From: Bacteroidota bacterium
GTDB lineage: Bacteria > Bacteroidota > Bacteroidia > Chitinophagales > Saprospiraceae
Reading direction: 5' to 3'
Length of the DNA stretch: 55,935 nt
Assembly (NCBI GenBank): GCA_029561355.1
Contig: JAKQJD010000297.1
Span: forward strand, 1-55,935
The position numbers and the translations under genes were made by a program. Within the stretch, counting starts at the first letter, position 1, and each line of letters starts with the position of its first letter. Below, in pieces: positions 6,670-16,034 of this stretch. The notes beneath the pieces were generated by a model. The model made no database searches and had not been told where the DNA came from. It saw only the letters and a program-made list of their open reading frames with translations.

Positions 6670-7410
6670 TTATTTCAACACCGCTTCCAAGCCTGCCACA
6701 AACACCAGCACGGCCGTCCAGCGGCGAATCAAAACAGGATTGAAACGACCGGCGCTGACGCGCGATCCCAGTTGCCCGCCCACCAGAACGGCAGCGCCGA
6801 GCAGCGTGATACGGCTCCAGTTTATTCCCGGGGGCAAGTGGGAAAGTTGACCTGCAATACCTGAAATGGAGTTGACCAGAATAAAAACACTGGCAGTAGC
6901 GGCAATTTTGCGGGCCGTATCCCACCGAAAAAAATGCAGCACCGGCGAAAGAAAAATACCGCCGCCGATACCGACCATACCGGACAGCCAGCCGATAGCG
7001 CCGCCCAGGAACCCGTCGCGAACGGGCTGCGGTTTCGATTCCAGGTTTTCCTCCCTGCGCTGGGGCTGAAACCACAACAGCGCGGCCGCCAGCAGCAGAC
7101 TGGCGCCCAGCAAATGAAAAAACGTTTCCTGGCTGATGCGCATTTTAGCGCCCAGATAAGCCGCCGGCACGCTCACGGCCACCAGGGGCAGGATTTTCCG
7201 AAAATCGACTTGCCTGTTTTGGAAAAAAATCAGCGTACCGCCACCCACCACAATGATGTTGCAGATCAGTGCAGCCAGCCGCATTTCCTGAAACGGAATG
7301 GCTGCCAGCGCCAGCAGGGCCAGGTAACTCGAACCGCCGCCGAAGCCGACGGAAGCGTAGACGAATGCAATTGCGGCAAAGAGGATCGGAAGCAGCCAGT
7401 CTGGAATCAT
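6670..7410 (-). CDS. TauE/SafE (DUF81) family anion exporter
   Basis: 246 residues, polytopic inner-membrane protein with about eight hydrophobic segments. It has the duplicated family signature: YASVGFGGGSSYLALL near the N-terminus (about 18-33) and GMVGIGGGIFLSPVL in the second half (about 142-156). The family exports sulfite, sulfoacetate or related organosulfur anions. Its position converging on the moaC-mobA-moaD-moaE run suggests a link with sulfur or molybdoenzyme (for example sulfite oxidase) metabolism, but that is inference and the substrate cannot be read from sequence. Confidence 0.85.
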   Translation of the reverse strand: MIPDWLLPILFAAIAFVYASVGFGGGSSYLALLALAAIPFQEMRLAALICNIIVVGGGTLIFFQNRQVDFRKILPLVAVSVPAAYLGAKMRISQETFFHLLGASLLLAAALLWFQPQRREENLESKPQPVRDGFLGGAIGWLSGMVGIGGGIFLSPVLHFFRWDTARKIAATASVFILVNSISGIAGQLSHLPPGINWSRITLLGAAVLVGGQLGSRVSAGRFNPVLIRRWTAVLVFVAGLEAVLK

Positions 7411-7464
7411 CCGGAAAAAGGAGGGTTGTCGTGTTTGAATGGGTGTATTGCAGTCACCCGGTGC

Positions 7465-8418
7465 TTACTTGCCCAAAAACGCCCGGATAATGGCAAATTC
7501 CTTTTCCGGTTCTTCCACCTGCGGATTGTGGCCGCTGAATTCGAACATTTCAAACTGTGCCTGCGGGCAGTAGGTTTTGTATTTGACCATCATCCAGGGC
7601 ACCGCTACCCGGTCGTATCGGCCGGCTACGATCAGAATGGGCATTTTCAGGGATTTTAGCTGCTGGCGGAAGTCGAAATTGCCGATATCGCTGCCCACGA
7701 TAAAATCTCCGTCCTTGCCCACCATCTGGTAATACAACGCCGAATTAAAAGAGTTGGGATAGGGTTTGCGTCTTTTCCCTCTGAAATTAGCCGGGTTGTA
7801 GGCGTACAAAAAACCGTAGGGTACCCGGCCGTAAATCTCCTGGTGAATCGGGTCGCTCGAAATCGCCCCGGCTTCCCTTACTTTCATCAGCGTGTCCCAC
7901 ACTTCCGGGTAATTGGTCATGATTTCGTGGTTCGAATTGTCGTCGTTGGCCTGCCACATCACAAAACTGTGGAAGGTGTTGGCGAGAATCAGGTGCTTCA
8001 CGCGCTCCGGATATTTGATGGCATATCCCTGCGCGACGAGGCCGCCGTAGGAATGCCCCAGCACGTTGATGCTGGAAAAGCCCATGGCCTTGCGCAGGCC
8101 CTCCAGATCTTCGATATCGCGTTCGAGGGTGTATTGCCGCACGTCTGCTGCGGTATCGGATTTTCCGCGTCCGAGACCGTCATAATAGACAAGGGTGTTG
8201 GTCGTCGACAGAGAATCAAAACTTCTCAACCCGTAGTGAGAACCGCCCGGTCCGCCGGCGATAAAAAAGAGCGGATCACCTTTTCCAAAACTGACGGTCC
8301 AGAGTTTGGCGCCATTGACGGTGTAGTATTTGCCGTCGGTCTGGCTTTCGGGGAAGCCCTGGGCGGACAGCAACAGGGGCAGAAACAGGAGCAGGAGGAT
8401 GTTTTGAATGACTTTCAT
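7465..8418 (-). CDS. Secreted alpha/beta hydrolase, proline-iminopeptidase-like
   Basis: 317 residues with a Sec signal peptide (about 1-20, ending LLSAQG). The alpha/beta-hydrolase fold is clear: oxyanion-hole motif AGGPGGSHYG (about 54-63), nucleophile elbow GHSYGG (Ser near 122), catalytic Asp in AGRYDRV and catalytic His in GHNPQVE close to the C-terminus. The HGGPG-like motif with GHSYGG places it near prolyl aminopeptidase (S33)-like hydrolases, but substrate specificity is not readable. It is probably periplasmic. It is transcribed in the same direction as the upstream TonB receptor, about 360 bp away and separated by a repeat element, so it is probably a separate unit. Confidence 0.8.
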   Translation of the reverse strand: MKVIQNILLLLFLPLLLSAQGFPESQTDGKYYTVNGAKLWTVSFGKGDPLFFIAGGPGGSHYGLRSFDSLSTTNTLVYYDGLGRGKSDTAADVRQYTLERDIEDLEGLRKAMGFSSINVLGHSYGGLVAQGYAIKYPERVKHLILANTFHSFVMWQANDDNSNHEIMTNYPEVWDTLMKVREAGAISSDPIHQEIYGRVPYGFLYAYNPANFRGKRRKPYPNSFNSALYYQMVGKDGDFIVGSDIGNFDFRQQLKSLKMPILIVAGRYDRVAVPWMMVKYKTYCPQAQFEMFEFSGHNPQVEEPEKEFAIIRAFLGK

Positions 8419-8584
8419 GTGAGGTGTTGAATTTGGGGAGTGAAGATAGGGTGTTTTTGACTTTGTGCGTAGAGGAGATGGGGACGCGGATTTTGCGGAT
8501 TAAATGGATTAATTAAGTGGCCTGACGGCCACTTGTATTTGATTTCTTATGGATTTGGCCGCCTTCGGCGGATGGCTAATTTTT

Positions 8585-8762
8585 AACCACAAGGGGCACA
8601 AAGGGATTGCACAAAGGGCACTAAGTGCGGAGTACTCTTAACTTTGTGTCTTCGTGTCTTTGTGGTTTATATTTTTTAAAACCACTAAGGCACAAAGGAC
8701 ACTACGCGTGATGTCCTCTTCCTTTGTGTCCCTTGTGCAATCCCTTTGTGACCCTTGTGGTT
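8585..8762. repeat. Composite inverted repeat built of cacaaagg words
   Basis: The arms at about 8585-8618 and 8729-8762 are near-perfect reverse complements (aaccacaagggg...cacaaaggg against ccctt...ccttgtggtt). The interior holds more cacaaagg/cctttgtg words, including a second smaller inverted pair. It fills most of the gene-free gap 8419-8777. The rest (8419-8584) has a ggccgccttcggcgg hairpin and no gene. Related accacaaaggcacaaagg repeats are known in many bacterial genomes. Confidence 0.85.
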
Positions 8763-8777
8763 AAATAAAACCTCAAC

Positions 8778-11228
8778 CTAGAATTCCACCACAATCCCCA
8801 CACTGGGCAGCAACGAACCCTCCGTATTTTCGATCAGGAAGGGTATGGCATTGCTGCCGTCGGCCTGTAGCGGTTTGTTGTCGGTAGTGACGAAGGCGGA
8901 GCCGTCGGCCGTGCGCTGGAAGGTGTAGGAAGGCGGCGCCGGATTCACAGTGCTCAATACGTTTTGTATATCGATGAACACGTCGAGGGTTGCCCTGCGG
9001 AAGTTCCATTTTTTATCGATGCGGATATCCAGTTGGCTGAAATTGCCCAGACGCAGGGCGTTGAGCTTCGTGTAATCGAGTACACCCGTACCGATGGAAG
9101 CATAGTTGAGGCGGCTGGCTTCCAGGTCGAGCGGAGTATACGGAACGCCCCCTTGCAGCCGGTATTTCAGGCCCAGTTCCCAGTTGCGGCGCAGTTTGTA
9201 TCCCGTCAGGAGCGATAACAGCAGGCGGTTGTCCCATGCCGAGGGAGAGAGTTGGCCGTCGAGGTTGCTGAATTTCGACCAGAAATAGGTGAAAGATCCG
9301 GTGAAATAGAGGCTTTTATTCAGTTTTTGCTGCGCGAACAATTCCATCCCGTAAGCTTCGCCGCGGCCAGTGGCCAGCACCGGCTCGTTGCCGAGGATGC
9401 CGAATCCGCCGCCCTGGTTGGCGAGTGAAACGCCGTTGAAAACGCTCACAGGATAATCGGCGTACTGTTTGTAAAATCCTTCGAGGGTGAGTCGCAGAAT
9501 GCGGCTGGGTACAAATTCAAGTCCGGCTACGTAGTGATCGGAGCGCAGGTACGGCTGATCCTGGTTGACCAGGCTGCCCGAATCGTCGCGGTAACCCAGC
9601 ACCGTGTAAAGCGGCATTTTGTAGTAGCGGCCGATGGAAGCGTTCGCTTTCCATTTCGGCGCGAAAGCATAACTCAATCCGATGCGCGGGCTCAGGGTTT
9701 GCAGCGGGTTGGCGCCATCGTCGGTAAAACTGTTACCATCGGCGCGAATGCCGGCCGAAACCCCCAGCCGGTCGTTGATAAAAGTGCGGTTTACCTGTCC
9801 GAATACGCCGAATTTTACAAAGTCGATAGCGGTGGAAAAGCGGCTTTCGAGGGCGGGTTGCACCACCGTTCCGGTTGAGTCGAGCACAGCGGCACGCAGG
9901 CGGGTGTAAGCGTTGTTGTTGTATTTGACGTACTGAGCCATAGCGCCGGCGCTGAATTTCCAGTTACCGGCGTACCGGTTGATGTCGAAACGCAACTTGT
10001 TTTCAATTTCCTGGCTTTTGATACCGAGGATGCGTTTGGCCTCGTCCGTCTGTTTCGCGTCGGCATTGTCGGTAAACTGATCGAGTTGGTTGTCGAGCAT
10101 GTTCCGGCTGAATGTCAGGTTCCAGAAACCGTTGTCGATGAGGCGTTTGAGGGCAAATCCCTGGGTATAGTTCCACTGGTTGACGCCCGGTACGGAACTG
10201 AGGATATACAGGTTTTCGGGTGTCGATTCTTTGGGCGCTTCAAAGTAAAAATCGTCGATAGCGCCTACGCCCAAGGCGGTAAAAGTGGTTTTGGCATTTA
10301 TTTTATGGGTCACTTTGTACTGAAAATCCCAGTAATCGGGGCGAATCGGCAGCCCGATCGCCTTGAACAGCAATTGCAGGTACGAGCGTCTTGCCGAGGC
10401 GAGGAAGGTGGTTTTTCCATTCTTTTTGCCCAGCGGGCCTTCGGCGGTGATGGCCGTTTCGGAAGCGCCGACGCGCAGGTTGGCCTGCAGGCGCTCGGGG
10501 TTGCCGTCGCGCTGGCGGAATTGCAGCACCGACGACAACGCATTGTCGTACCGGGCATTGAAAGCGCTGCTCGCCAGGGTGGCATCTTCAATAAACGCCA
10601 CGTTGAGGAGGCCTGTGGGGCCGCCGGCAGCGCCCTGCGTGGTGAAGTGGTTGATGACCGGAATTTCCACTCCGTCGAGGTAAAAAACGTTTTCGCTGGG
10701 GCCGCCGCCACGGATGATCAGGTCGTTGCGGAAGCCGCCGCCCGTGCCTGCCACGCCGCTCACGCCGGGCAGCGCCTGTACCACGCGGCTGATGTCGAAG
10801 TTGCCGCCGGGGTTACTTTTTATTTCTTCCGCCGACAGGTTCTGAATCGAAAGCGGCGTTTCGATAGAGGCGATGCGCACCGAGCGGTTTTCCGTAACGA
10901 CCACTTCGCCCAGCGATTTGTTGTCGGGCTCCAGTTCGAAATTTAACTGGTTGGCGTTGCCGGTAGTGACGACGACGTTGAACCGCGTTTGGGGCGTGTA
11001 ACCCAGATAGGAGGCCACGATATTGTACGATTTGGGTGGAATATTGCCAATTTTGAAATTTCCATTGGCATCGGTGACGGCGCCCAGCGTCAGGCCGTCG
11101 ACCTGGACCGTAGCGCCGATCAGCGCTTCCTGTGTAAGTTTGTCCCTGACGGAGCCGGTCAGGGCGCCGGTGTTTTGACCTTGCAGGGCGCTGCAAAAAA
11201 GGAGAAGAAAAAGGGTCGAATAATGCAT
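8778..11228 (-). CDS. TonB-dependent outer-membrane receptor with carboxypeptidase-D-like N-domain
   Basis: 816 residues. Signal peptide about 1-17, then a CarboxypepD_reg-like beta-sandwich (about 22-105, TGSVRDKLTQEALIGATVQV ... GYTPQTRFNV). Next comes a plug domain (about 120-230) with IIRGGGPSENVFYLDGVEIPV, then a 22-strand-type beta barrel ending in a terminal aromatic strand (GIVVEF). It imports an unknown ligand across the outer membrane using TonB energy. At 816 residues and with no SusD neighbour it is not a SusC-type glycan importer. It looks closer to the TonB receptors of unknown substrate common in Bacteroidota. No TonB box is obvious. Nothing is co-transcribed within 350 bp. Confidence 0.9.
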   Translation of the reverse strand: MHYSTLFLLLFCSALQGQNTGALTGSVRDKLTQEALIGATVQVDGLTLGAVTDANGNFKIGNIPPKSYNIVASYLGYTPQTRFNVVVTTGNANQLNFELEPDNKSLGEVVVTENRSVRIASIETPLSIQNLSAEEIKSNPGGNFDISRVVQALPGVSGVAGTGGGFRNDLIIRGGGPSENVFYLDGVEIPVINHFTTQGAAGGPTGLLNVAFIEDATLASSAFNARYDNALSSVLQFRQRDGNPERLQANLRVGASETAITAEGPLGKKNGKTTFLASARRSYLQLLFKAIGLPIRPDYWDFQYKVTHKINAKTTFTALGVGAIDDFYFEAPKESTPENLYILSSVPGVNQWNYTQGFALKRLIDNGFWNLTFSRNMLDNQLDQFTDNADAKQTDEAKRILGIKSQEIENKLRFDINRYAGNWKFSAGAMAQYVKYNNNAYTRLRAAVLDSTGTVVQPALESRFSTAIDFVKFGVFGQVNRTFINDRLGVSAGIRADGNSFTDDGANPLQTLSPRIGLSYAFAPKWKANASIGRYYKMPLYTVLGYRDDSGSLVNQDQPYLRSDHYVAGLEFVPSRILRLTLEGFYKQYADYPVSVFNGVSLANQGGGFGILGNEPVLATGRGEAYGMELFAQQKLNKSLYFTGSFTYFWSKFSNLDGQLSPSAWDNRLLLSLLTGYKLRRNWELGLKYRLQGGVPYTPLDLEASRLNYASIGTGVLDYTKLNALRLGNFSQLDIRIDKKWNFRRATLDVFIDIQNVLSTVNPAPPSYTFQRTADGSAFVTTDNKPLQADGSNAIPFLIENTEGSLLPSVGIVVEF

Positions 11229-11621
11229 CAGACAGGGTTATAAGTAGTTATCAGTTATCGGTTATTAGTTATCAGTGTTGATAATCAAGTGTTTGTGAAT
11301 TTATTTGGTCGCATCCTCACATCTTCGCATCCTCCAAAATTCAGTTGACACTCTATCGTAAATGAATAAAGCCCACGTTCAACACGGACGTAAGTATTTT
11401 GTTTGTCTTGGAGGCGTTTTTGAATGATCGGATTATTTTACGCTATCGGGAGCAGTATGAAGTGTACAGGTATTTATTTCGTTTTCCCCGCCCCGCCGTC
11501 TGTTCACCGATAAATTTTGCCTGTTTGCCAGGATTTGCGCAGGAATACGCAACCGATGTCGTCATTTTACCGACTTCATTTTTGCTCGGAAGAGCAAACG
11601 CTGTATCCATCATTCCTAACA
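11229..11621. other. Gene-free gap upstream of the TonB receptor
   Basis: Contains a short direct-repeat tract of gttatcagttatcggttatt words (about 11245-11275), the same word as the hairpin at 47301-47380, then unremarkable sequence. Weak open frames (for example about 11399-11692) lack any coding signature. It presumably holds the divergent control regions of the receptor (minus strand) and the CotH locus (plus strand). Confidence 0.5.
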
Positions 11622-11840
11622 ATGCGAATCCTGGGTTAAAGACTGCGAAGCAGTCAAAACTATGTGCTCTCCTTGACGAGCGCCATTTTTGACCACATAG
11701 TCACATAGATCACATAGTGTAGCATACTCTAGAGTCTATGTGTCCTATGTGCCTATGTGGTGAAAATCACTTTATGTGTGTTTTGCCGTTAGGGCACATA
11801 GTTTAACTGCTTCGCAGTCTTTTTAACCCAGGATTCGCAT
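11622..11840. repeat. 218-bp nested inverted-repeat element (MITE-like) upstream of cotH
   Basis: The terminal arms (about 11622-11666 and 11795-11840) begin and end with atgcgaatcctgggtt / aacccaggattcgcat and include a gactgcgaagcagtc palindrome. They are complementary over about 45 positions with a 2-3 nt offset. Nested inside (about 11692-11761) is a second inverted repeat built of the word cacatag/ctatgtg. It ends 17 bp before the cotH start, so it lies in that gene's leader. Terminal inverted repeats suggest a non-autonomous element; no target duplication is certain. Confidence 0.75.
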
Positions 11841-11857
11841 AAACAGTAAATTTTATC

Positions 11858-14185
11858 ATGTTCAGACCGCTTGTCAAAGCCTTCCTGTCGGCGCTTTTCG
11901 CCTTGTATGGTGTAATGTCCACCGCCCAAAACCTCTACGACCCGTCCACGATCCAGGAAATCAGGATCACTTTCGGTTTTTCCAACTGGGATACCCGCCT
12001 GGATACGGCGATTGTAGGCGCCGATTCGTACACCATTGCACAAAGCGTGGAAATCAACGGGACGGTGTTCGATTCCGTCGGCGTGAAATATAAGGGCAAC
12101 AGCAGTTACAATTCGACTAACAAAAAAAATCCGATGCACCTCGAACTCAACCACGTGGTGGGTGGGCAGGCGTACGAAGGCGTTACTGACCTCAAACTGA
12201 GCAACGGCGCCGCCGACCCCACGTTCGTGCGCGAGGCCCTGAGTTACTGGATACTCAGCCATTACATGCACTGCCCGAGGGCCAATTTCGCCAAAGTATA
12301 CGTCAACGGCGTGTATTACGGCCTGATGACCAACGTGGAGCACATCGGCAAGTCGTTTTTGAGCGACCATTTTTCCAGTTCCGGCGGCGCCCTGTTCAAA
12401 TGCACACCGGTTGGCGGCGCAGGCCCGGGCGCCGGCAGCGCATATCCCACGCTGAAATGGCTCGGTGCGGATTCCTCCTTGTACAGCACGGCGTACGAGA
12501 TCAAAAGCGATGCAGGCTGGGCAGATTTGCTCGCCCTGATCGATACGTTGAACAATACGACGGCAGCCGTCGATCAGGTGCTGGACGTGGATCGTGCGCT
12601 GTGGATGCTGGCTTTCGACAACCTGCTGGTCAATCTGGATTCCTACATCGGCGTTTTTTCCCAGAATTATTACCTGTACAAGGGCGACAACCGGCGTTTC
12701 AACAGCATCGTCTGGGATTTGAATATGTCGTTCGGCGGATTTTCCATGCTGGCCGGCAGCGGTGGCGGCATGGGCGGAAGCCTCGACTCGACAGCGATGC
12801 GCAACCTGTCGCCGCTGGCCGTTTCTACCGTCGCTGACCGGCCGCTGATCAAAAAACTGCTCGAAAACCCCACGTACAAGCGCATGTACCTGGCGCACCT
12901 GCGCACCATTTTGAATGAAATGTTCGTTACCGGCGACTACCTCGACAAGGCGCTCGAACTACAGGCGCTCATAGACGGAGCGGTGCAGACCGACGTGAAC
13001 AAGTTTTACACCTATGCGCAGTTTATCAGCAATTTGTACTGGGGCGCCACGAGCGGCGGCGGCCCGGGTCCGGGCAGCGGCGGTTCGCCGGGTATCGTGT
13101 CGCTGGTAAACGGCCGGAAAAACTATCTTTTATCCAATGCGGAAATCAGCGCCGTGCCGCCCGTCATTTCGGATGTAACCGCTACGCCGTCGCCCGAACT
13201 GGACGCGGATGCCTGGGTGACCGCCAAAATTACCGGAACAGCCACGACGACCTGGCTCGGCTGGCGCGGTGCAACCACCGACGTGTTTACCCGCGTGGTG
13301 ATGTACGACGACGGCCAGCACCAGGACGGAGCAGCGGGCGACGGCGTTTTCGGCGCTTCTTTTCCGGTCAATACACCCAAAACGGAATACTACATTTATT
13401 CCGAAAACAGCAGTGCCGGCGCTTTCCTGCCCGCCCGGGCCGAGCACGAGTTTTTCAGCGTCGAAACCAGCCTGTCGGCGCCCGATGCCGGCGACGTGGT
13501 GATCAATGAAGTGCTGGCCGACAATACCAACGGCACGGCCGATCAGAACGATGAACTGGAAGACTGGATCGAATTGTACAACAACACCGCAGTCGACGTG
13601 AACCTGACCGGACTGTACCTTTCCGACAACCCCGACAACGCTACCAAATGGGCATTTCCGAGCGGCACGGTCATTCCGGCGCACGGGTACCTGGTGGTGT
13701 GGGCCGATGAAGACGGGTCGCAAACCGGGCTGCATGCCAGTTTCAAACTAAAGGCATCCGGAGAATTTGTGTCGCTGGCTTCCAGCGCAGGCGTTATCCT
13801 CGACAGTATCTCGTTCGGAGAGCAGGATCCCGATCGCAGTTTCGGGCGTTTTGCTAATGGTGTCGGTTTTTTTACAGAAATGCCGCCTACATTTGCTGCC
13901 GAAAATCAGTTAACTTCGGGGGTAACCAGTTTGACAAACGCGGGACTGCATATGCGGGTCGCCCCCAATCCTGCCGGCGAATGGGTGACGGTTGCGCTGG
14001 GCAAATATTTGCCGGAGGCGCAGTTGCGCATTACCGACGGGCGTGGAGCAACCGTGTTGACAAAGCAGTTATATGATTTTAGCAGCGCTGAAATTCCTGT
14101 TTCCGATTGGCCGTCGGGGCTTTATTTCATATCCGTCATTTCCGCCGGAGAGGTTGTGAGCACCGGCAAAGTGGTGGTGGAGTGA
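11858..14185 (+). CDS. Secreted CotH-kinase-family protein with lamin-tail domain and T9SS sorting domain
   Basis: 775 residues. Signal peptide about 1-24 (ends STAQ). The CotH domain (about 30-400) includes VGVKYKGNSSYN, NGVYYGLMTNVEHI, LLVNLDSY and SIVWDLNMSFGG, the kinase-like catalytic and metal-binding region. A beta-rich domain follows (about 425-530), then a lamin-tail domain (about 545-660, VINEVLADNTNG, EDWIELYNN, LSDNPDN, WAFPSG). A type-A T9SS C-terminal domain (about 690-775, APNPAGEW ... SGLYFISV) ends it. Known CotH proteins phosphorylate protein serines or modify surface polymers, and CotH genes often sit beside DUF4956 and VTC-type polyphosphate polymerase genes. Here DUF4956 is next. 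Probably surface-exposed or secreted. Confidence 0.88.
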   Translation: MFRPLVKAFLSALFALYGVMSTAQNLYDPSTIQEIRITFGFSNWDTRLDTAIVGADSYTIAQSVEINGTVFDSVGVKYKGNSSYNSTNKKNPMHLELNHVVGGQAYEGVTDLKLSNGAADPTFVREALSYWILSHYMHCPRANFAKVYVNGVYYGLMTNVEHIGKSFLSDHFSSSGGALFKCTPVGGAGPGAGSAYPTLKWLGADSSLYSTAYEIKSDAGWADLLALIDTLNNTTAAVDQVLDVDRALWMLAFDNLLVNLDSYIGVFSQNYYLYKGDNRRFNSIVWDLNMSFGGFSMLAGSGGGMGGSLDSTAMRNLSPLAVSTVADRPLIKKLLENPTYKRMYLAHLRTILNEMFVTGDYLDKALELQALIDGAVQTDVNKFYTYAQFISNLYWGATSGGGPGPGSGGSPGIVSLVNGRKNYLLSNAEISAVPPVISDVTATPSPELDADAWVTAKITGTATTTWLGWRGATTDVFTRVVMYDDGQHQDGAAGDGVFGASFPVNTPKTEYYIYSENSSAGAFLPARAEHEFFSVETSLSAPDAGDVVINEVLADNTNGTADQNDELEDWIELYNNTAVDVNLTGLYLSDNPDNATKWAFPSGTVIPAHGYLVVWADEDGSQTGLHASFKLKASGEFVSLASSAGVILDSISFGEQDPDRSFGRFANGVGFFTEMPPTFAAENQLTSGVTSLTNAGLHMRVAPNPAGEWVTVALGKYLPEAQLRITDGRGATVLTKQLYDFSSAEIPVSDWPSGLYFISVISAGEVVSTGKVVVE

Positions 14186-14226
14186 GCGCTAAACTGTCTG
14201 TTGAAGTAATTAAATTGAGTGTGTCT

Positions 14227-14283
14227 GGTTTTTAGTGTTTGGTGTACGCGGTAACCAAACACCAAACACTAAAAACCAAACAC
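14227..14283. repeat. Hairpin between cotH and DUF4956 (word aacactaaaaaccaaacac)
   Basis: Arms 14227-14245 (ggtttttagtgtttggtgt) and 14259-14277 form a perfect 19-bp inverted repeat. The 19-nt word aacactaaaaaccaaacac (14265-14283) recurs identically at 25409-25427 and in altered form at about 29766-29790. It may attenuate or partly terminate transcription from cotH. Confidence 0.8.
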
Positions 14284-14311
14284 GCTACTCAAATCTGTAT
14301 CCGAATTTTTC

Positions 14312-15013
14312 ATGCAAGAGTTCTTTTCCCAGTATGCGAACATTCAGAATCCAACTTTTGAAATGGTGCTTTTTACCTTTCTGTTGGCTTTTGTCTGTGC
14401 GTCATCGATCGCCCTCGTGTACTGGATGACCAGCCCGGCCACGCTAAAAACAGGCAATTACATCCAGTCGCTCATCCTGAGTTCGCTGATCGCCACCATG
14501 ATTTTGCAGAGTATCGGCGATTCGGTGGCATCCGGCCTCGGTATTCTGGGCGCACTCACGATCATCAATTTCCGTACTTCGTTCCGCGATCCGCGCGACA
14601 TCATTTTTATGTTCGCAGCGCTCGGAACGGGTATTGCCTGCGGTTCGTACGTGTTTATGATTGCCATACTGGGTACGGGTATATTTTGTTTCGTGGCTGT
14701 TTGCCTGAAATTCACGCCGTTTCACCTGGGCAACCACGTCATCTGGGAATTGCGGGTTCGCATCGAGGACCGCGAAAAAATTCCCGCCATGGAGCAGATT
14801 TTCGAAGAATACTGCCGGCGATGTACCGTGTCGGGTATTCGAAATGAACCGGCCAAAAACGCGGTTCCGGCAGCCCAGGAGCGCGATTACCTGCTGCTGT
14901 TTCACGACGACGAGCGCAACCTGGAATTCCTGCAAACGCTGGAGTCGGTGGAAGGTATCAGCCCCCGCCGGTTGAACAAACAATCCGTTACTGAAAACGA
15001 CCTCGTCGACTGA
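14312..15013 (+). CDS. DUF4956 family membrane protein
   Basis: 233 residues. Four to five transmembrane segments (about 18-40, 50-70, 72-90, 105-140) are followed by a soluble alpha/beta domain (about 145-233). The DUF4956 signature is clear: LGILGALTIINFRTSFRDPRDIIFMFAALGTGIACG (about 77-112; the core GALTIINFRT...RDPRDI is diagnostic). The family has no assigned activity but clusters with CotH-like and VTC-domain proteins in many bacteria. It is followed 16 bp later by the HlyD-like gene, so it is probably in one operon with that gene and the TolC-like gene. It could be the inner-membrane part of an export or polymer-synthesis system (inference). Confidence 0.85.
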   Translation: MQEFFSQYANIQNPTFEMVLFTFLLAFVCASSIALVYWMTSPATLKTGNYIQSLILSSLIATMILQSIGDSVASGLGILGALTIINFRTSFRDPRDIIFMFAALGTGIACGSYVFMIAILGTGIFCFVAVCLKFTPFHLGNHVIWELRVRIEDREKIPAMEQIFEEYCRRCTVSGIRNEPAKNAVPAAQERDYLLLFHDDERNLEFLQTLESVEGISPRRLNKQSVTENDLVD

Positions 15014-15029
15014 TCCAATCCGAAAAGAC

Positions 15030-16034
15030 ATGAAGTTCAATATCCTCTTTCTGCTCCTGCCGGCCGCTATCGGCGCATGTATCTGGATTGCCTATGATTT
15101 TCAGAGCCAAAGCGTGAATACCTTTTTCGGAATTGCCGAAACGGAGTCGCAAACGCTGAATTTCGACCGCGATATTGCCGTGCAGGAAGTACGGGTAAAA
15201 GCGGGCGACTTTGTCAAAAAAGGGGATACGCTGGCCGTATTTACCCGCGCCGATCTGGATAAAACGGAGGCGGAGCGCCGCGGCGACATGGCGCGCACCG
15301 CTACTGAACAGGCTGCAGAAAATACCATTTTACAAAAAGAAAAAGAACTCGTACAAGCGAGGCTGTACGCCAAAATTCGCGAACTCAAAGCCCAGATCGG
15401 ACTGCTCCGGACGGAAGATTCGCTCAAAACGGCGTACCGGAAAAATATTTATGCCGACCTGGGGGCGGCATCCGAAAACAAACTCGTCGCTGAAAAAACC
15501 GCCGCCCTGCAAAAGGAGATCGACGACCAGCAAACGCAGGCCGCCGAAGAAATTCGCCTGCTGGAAGCCCGGCAAACTGCCAACCGCAGTATTGCGCTGG
15601 CCAAATCCGGACAATCACAAACGGAAATCGGCTTCGTGCAAACCGAACGCGGGCGTTTGCTGCTGCTGGCGCCCATAGACGGCTATGTGGAAGAGATATT
15701 TTTCGGTAAAAACGCGCTGTTGCCGGCACACCGGGATTTGATGAAAATCAATCCGCTGATGCCGAACCGCATTGTTGGGTTCATTCATGAGGCCGCCGAT
15801 GTACCGTTTTCTATCGGGCAAACGGTCGAACTCAGTTCAACAGCACGTCCGCAGGTGAAAGGAACGGGCATCATCATAGGAAGTAATCCAAAATTGACCG
15901 AATTGCCCCTGCGGTTGCGCAAATTCATCGAACTGCGCACCTGGGGCCGGGAGGTTTTTATCCAGTTGCCGGAACAGAACGAATTTTTCATTTCTGAAAA
16001 AATCGCCATTGCCCTGCCCAACCGCTCTAACTGA
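15030..16034 (+). CDS. HlyD-like periplasmic adaptor (membrane fusion protein)
   Basis: 334 residues. One N-terminal membrane anchor (about 4-24), a split biotinyl-lipoyl-like half (INFRD-type strand then VQEVRVKAGDFVKKGDTLAVF, about 50-70), a long alpha-helical coiled-coil hairpin (about 72-190), the second lipoyl half (LLAPIDGYVEEIFFGKNALL, about 212-231) and a beta-barrel segment. This is the build of adaptors that join an inner-membrane transporter to a TolC-type channel. No ABC, RND or MFS pump is in the operon; the neighbour upstream is DUF4956. Its stop overlaps the start of the TolC-like gene by one base (TGATG). Confidence 0.85.
   Translation: MKFNILFLLLPAAIGACIWIAYDFQSQSVNTFFGIAETESQTLNFDRDIAVQEVRVKAGDFVKKGDTLAVFTRADLDKTEAERRGDMARTATEQAAENTILQKEKELVQARLYAKIRELKAQIGLLRTEDSLKTAYRKNIYADLGAASENKLVAEKTAALQKEIDDQQTQAAEEIRLLEARQTANRSIALAKSGQSQTEIGFVQTERGRLLLLAPIDGYVEEIFFGKNALLPAHRDLMKINPLMPNRIVGFIHEAADVPFSIGQTVELSSTARPQVKGTGIIIGSNPKLTELPLRLRKFIELRTWGREVFIQLPEQNEFFISEKIAIALPNRSN

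Noticed and set aside
8778..11228. SusC/SusD-type polysaccharide utilisation locus
   Set aside because: The receptor is shorter than SusC, and there is no SusD gene nor glycosidase beside it.
11399..11692. Plus-strand open frame of 97 codons in the gap upstream of cotH
   Set aside because: No start context, and its end runs into the repeat element.
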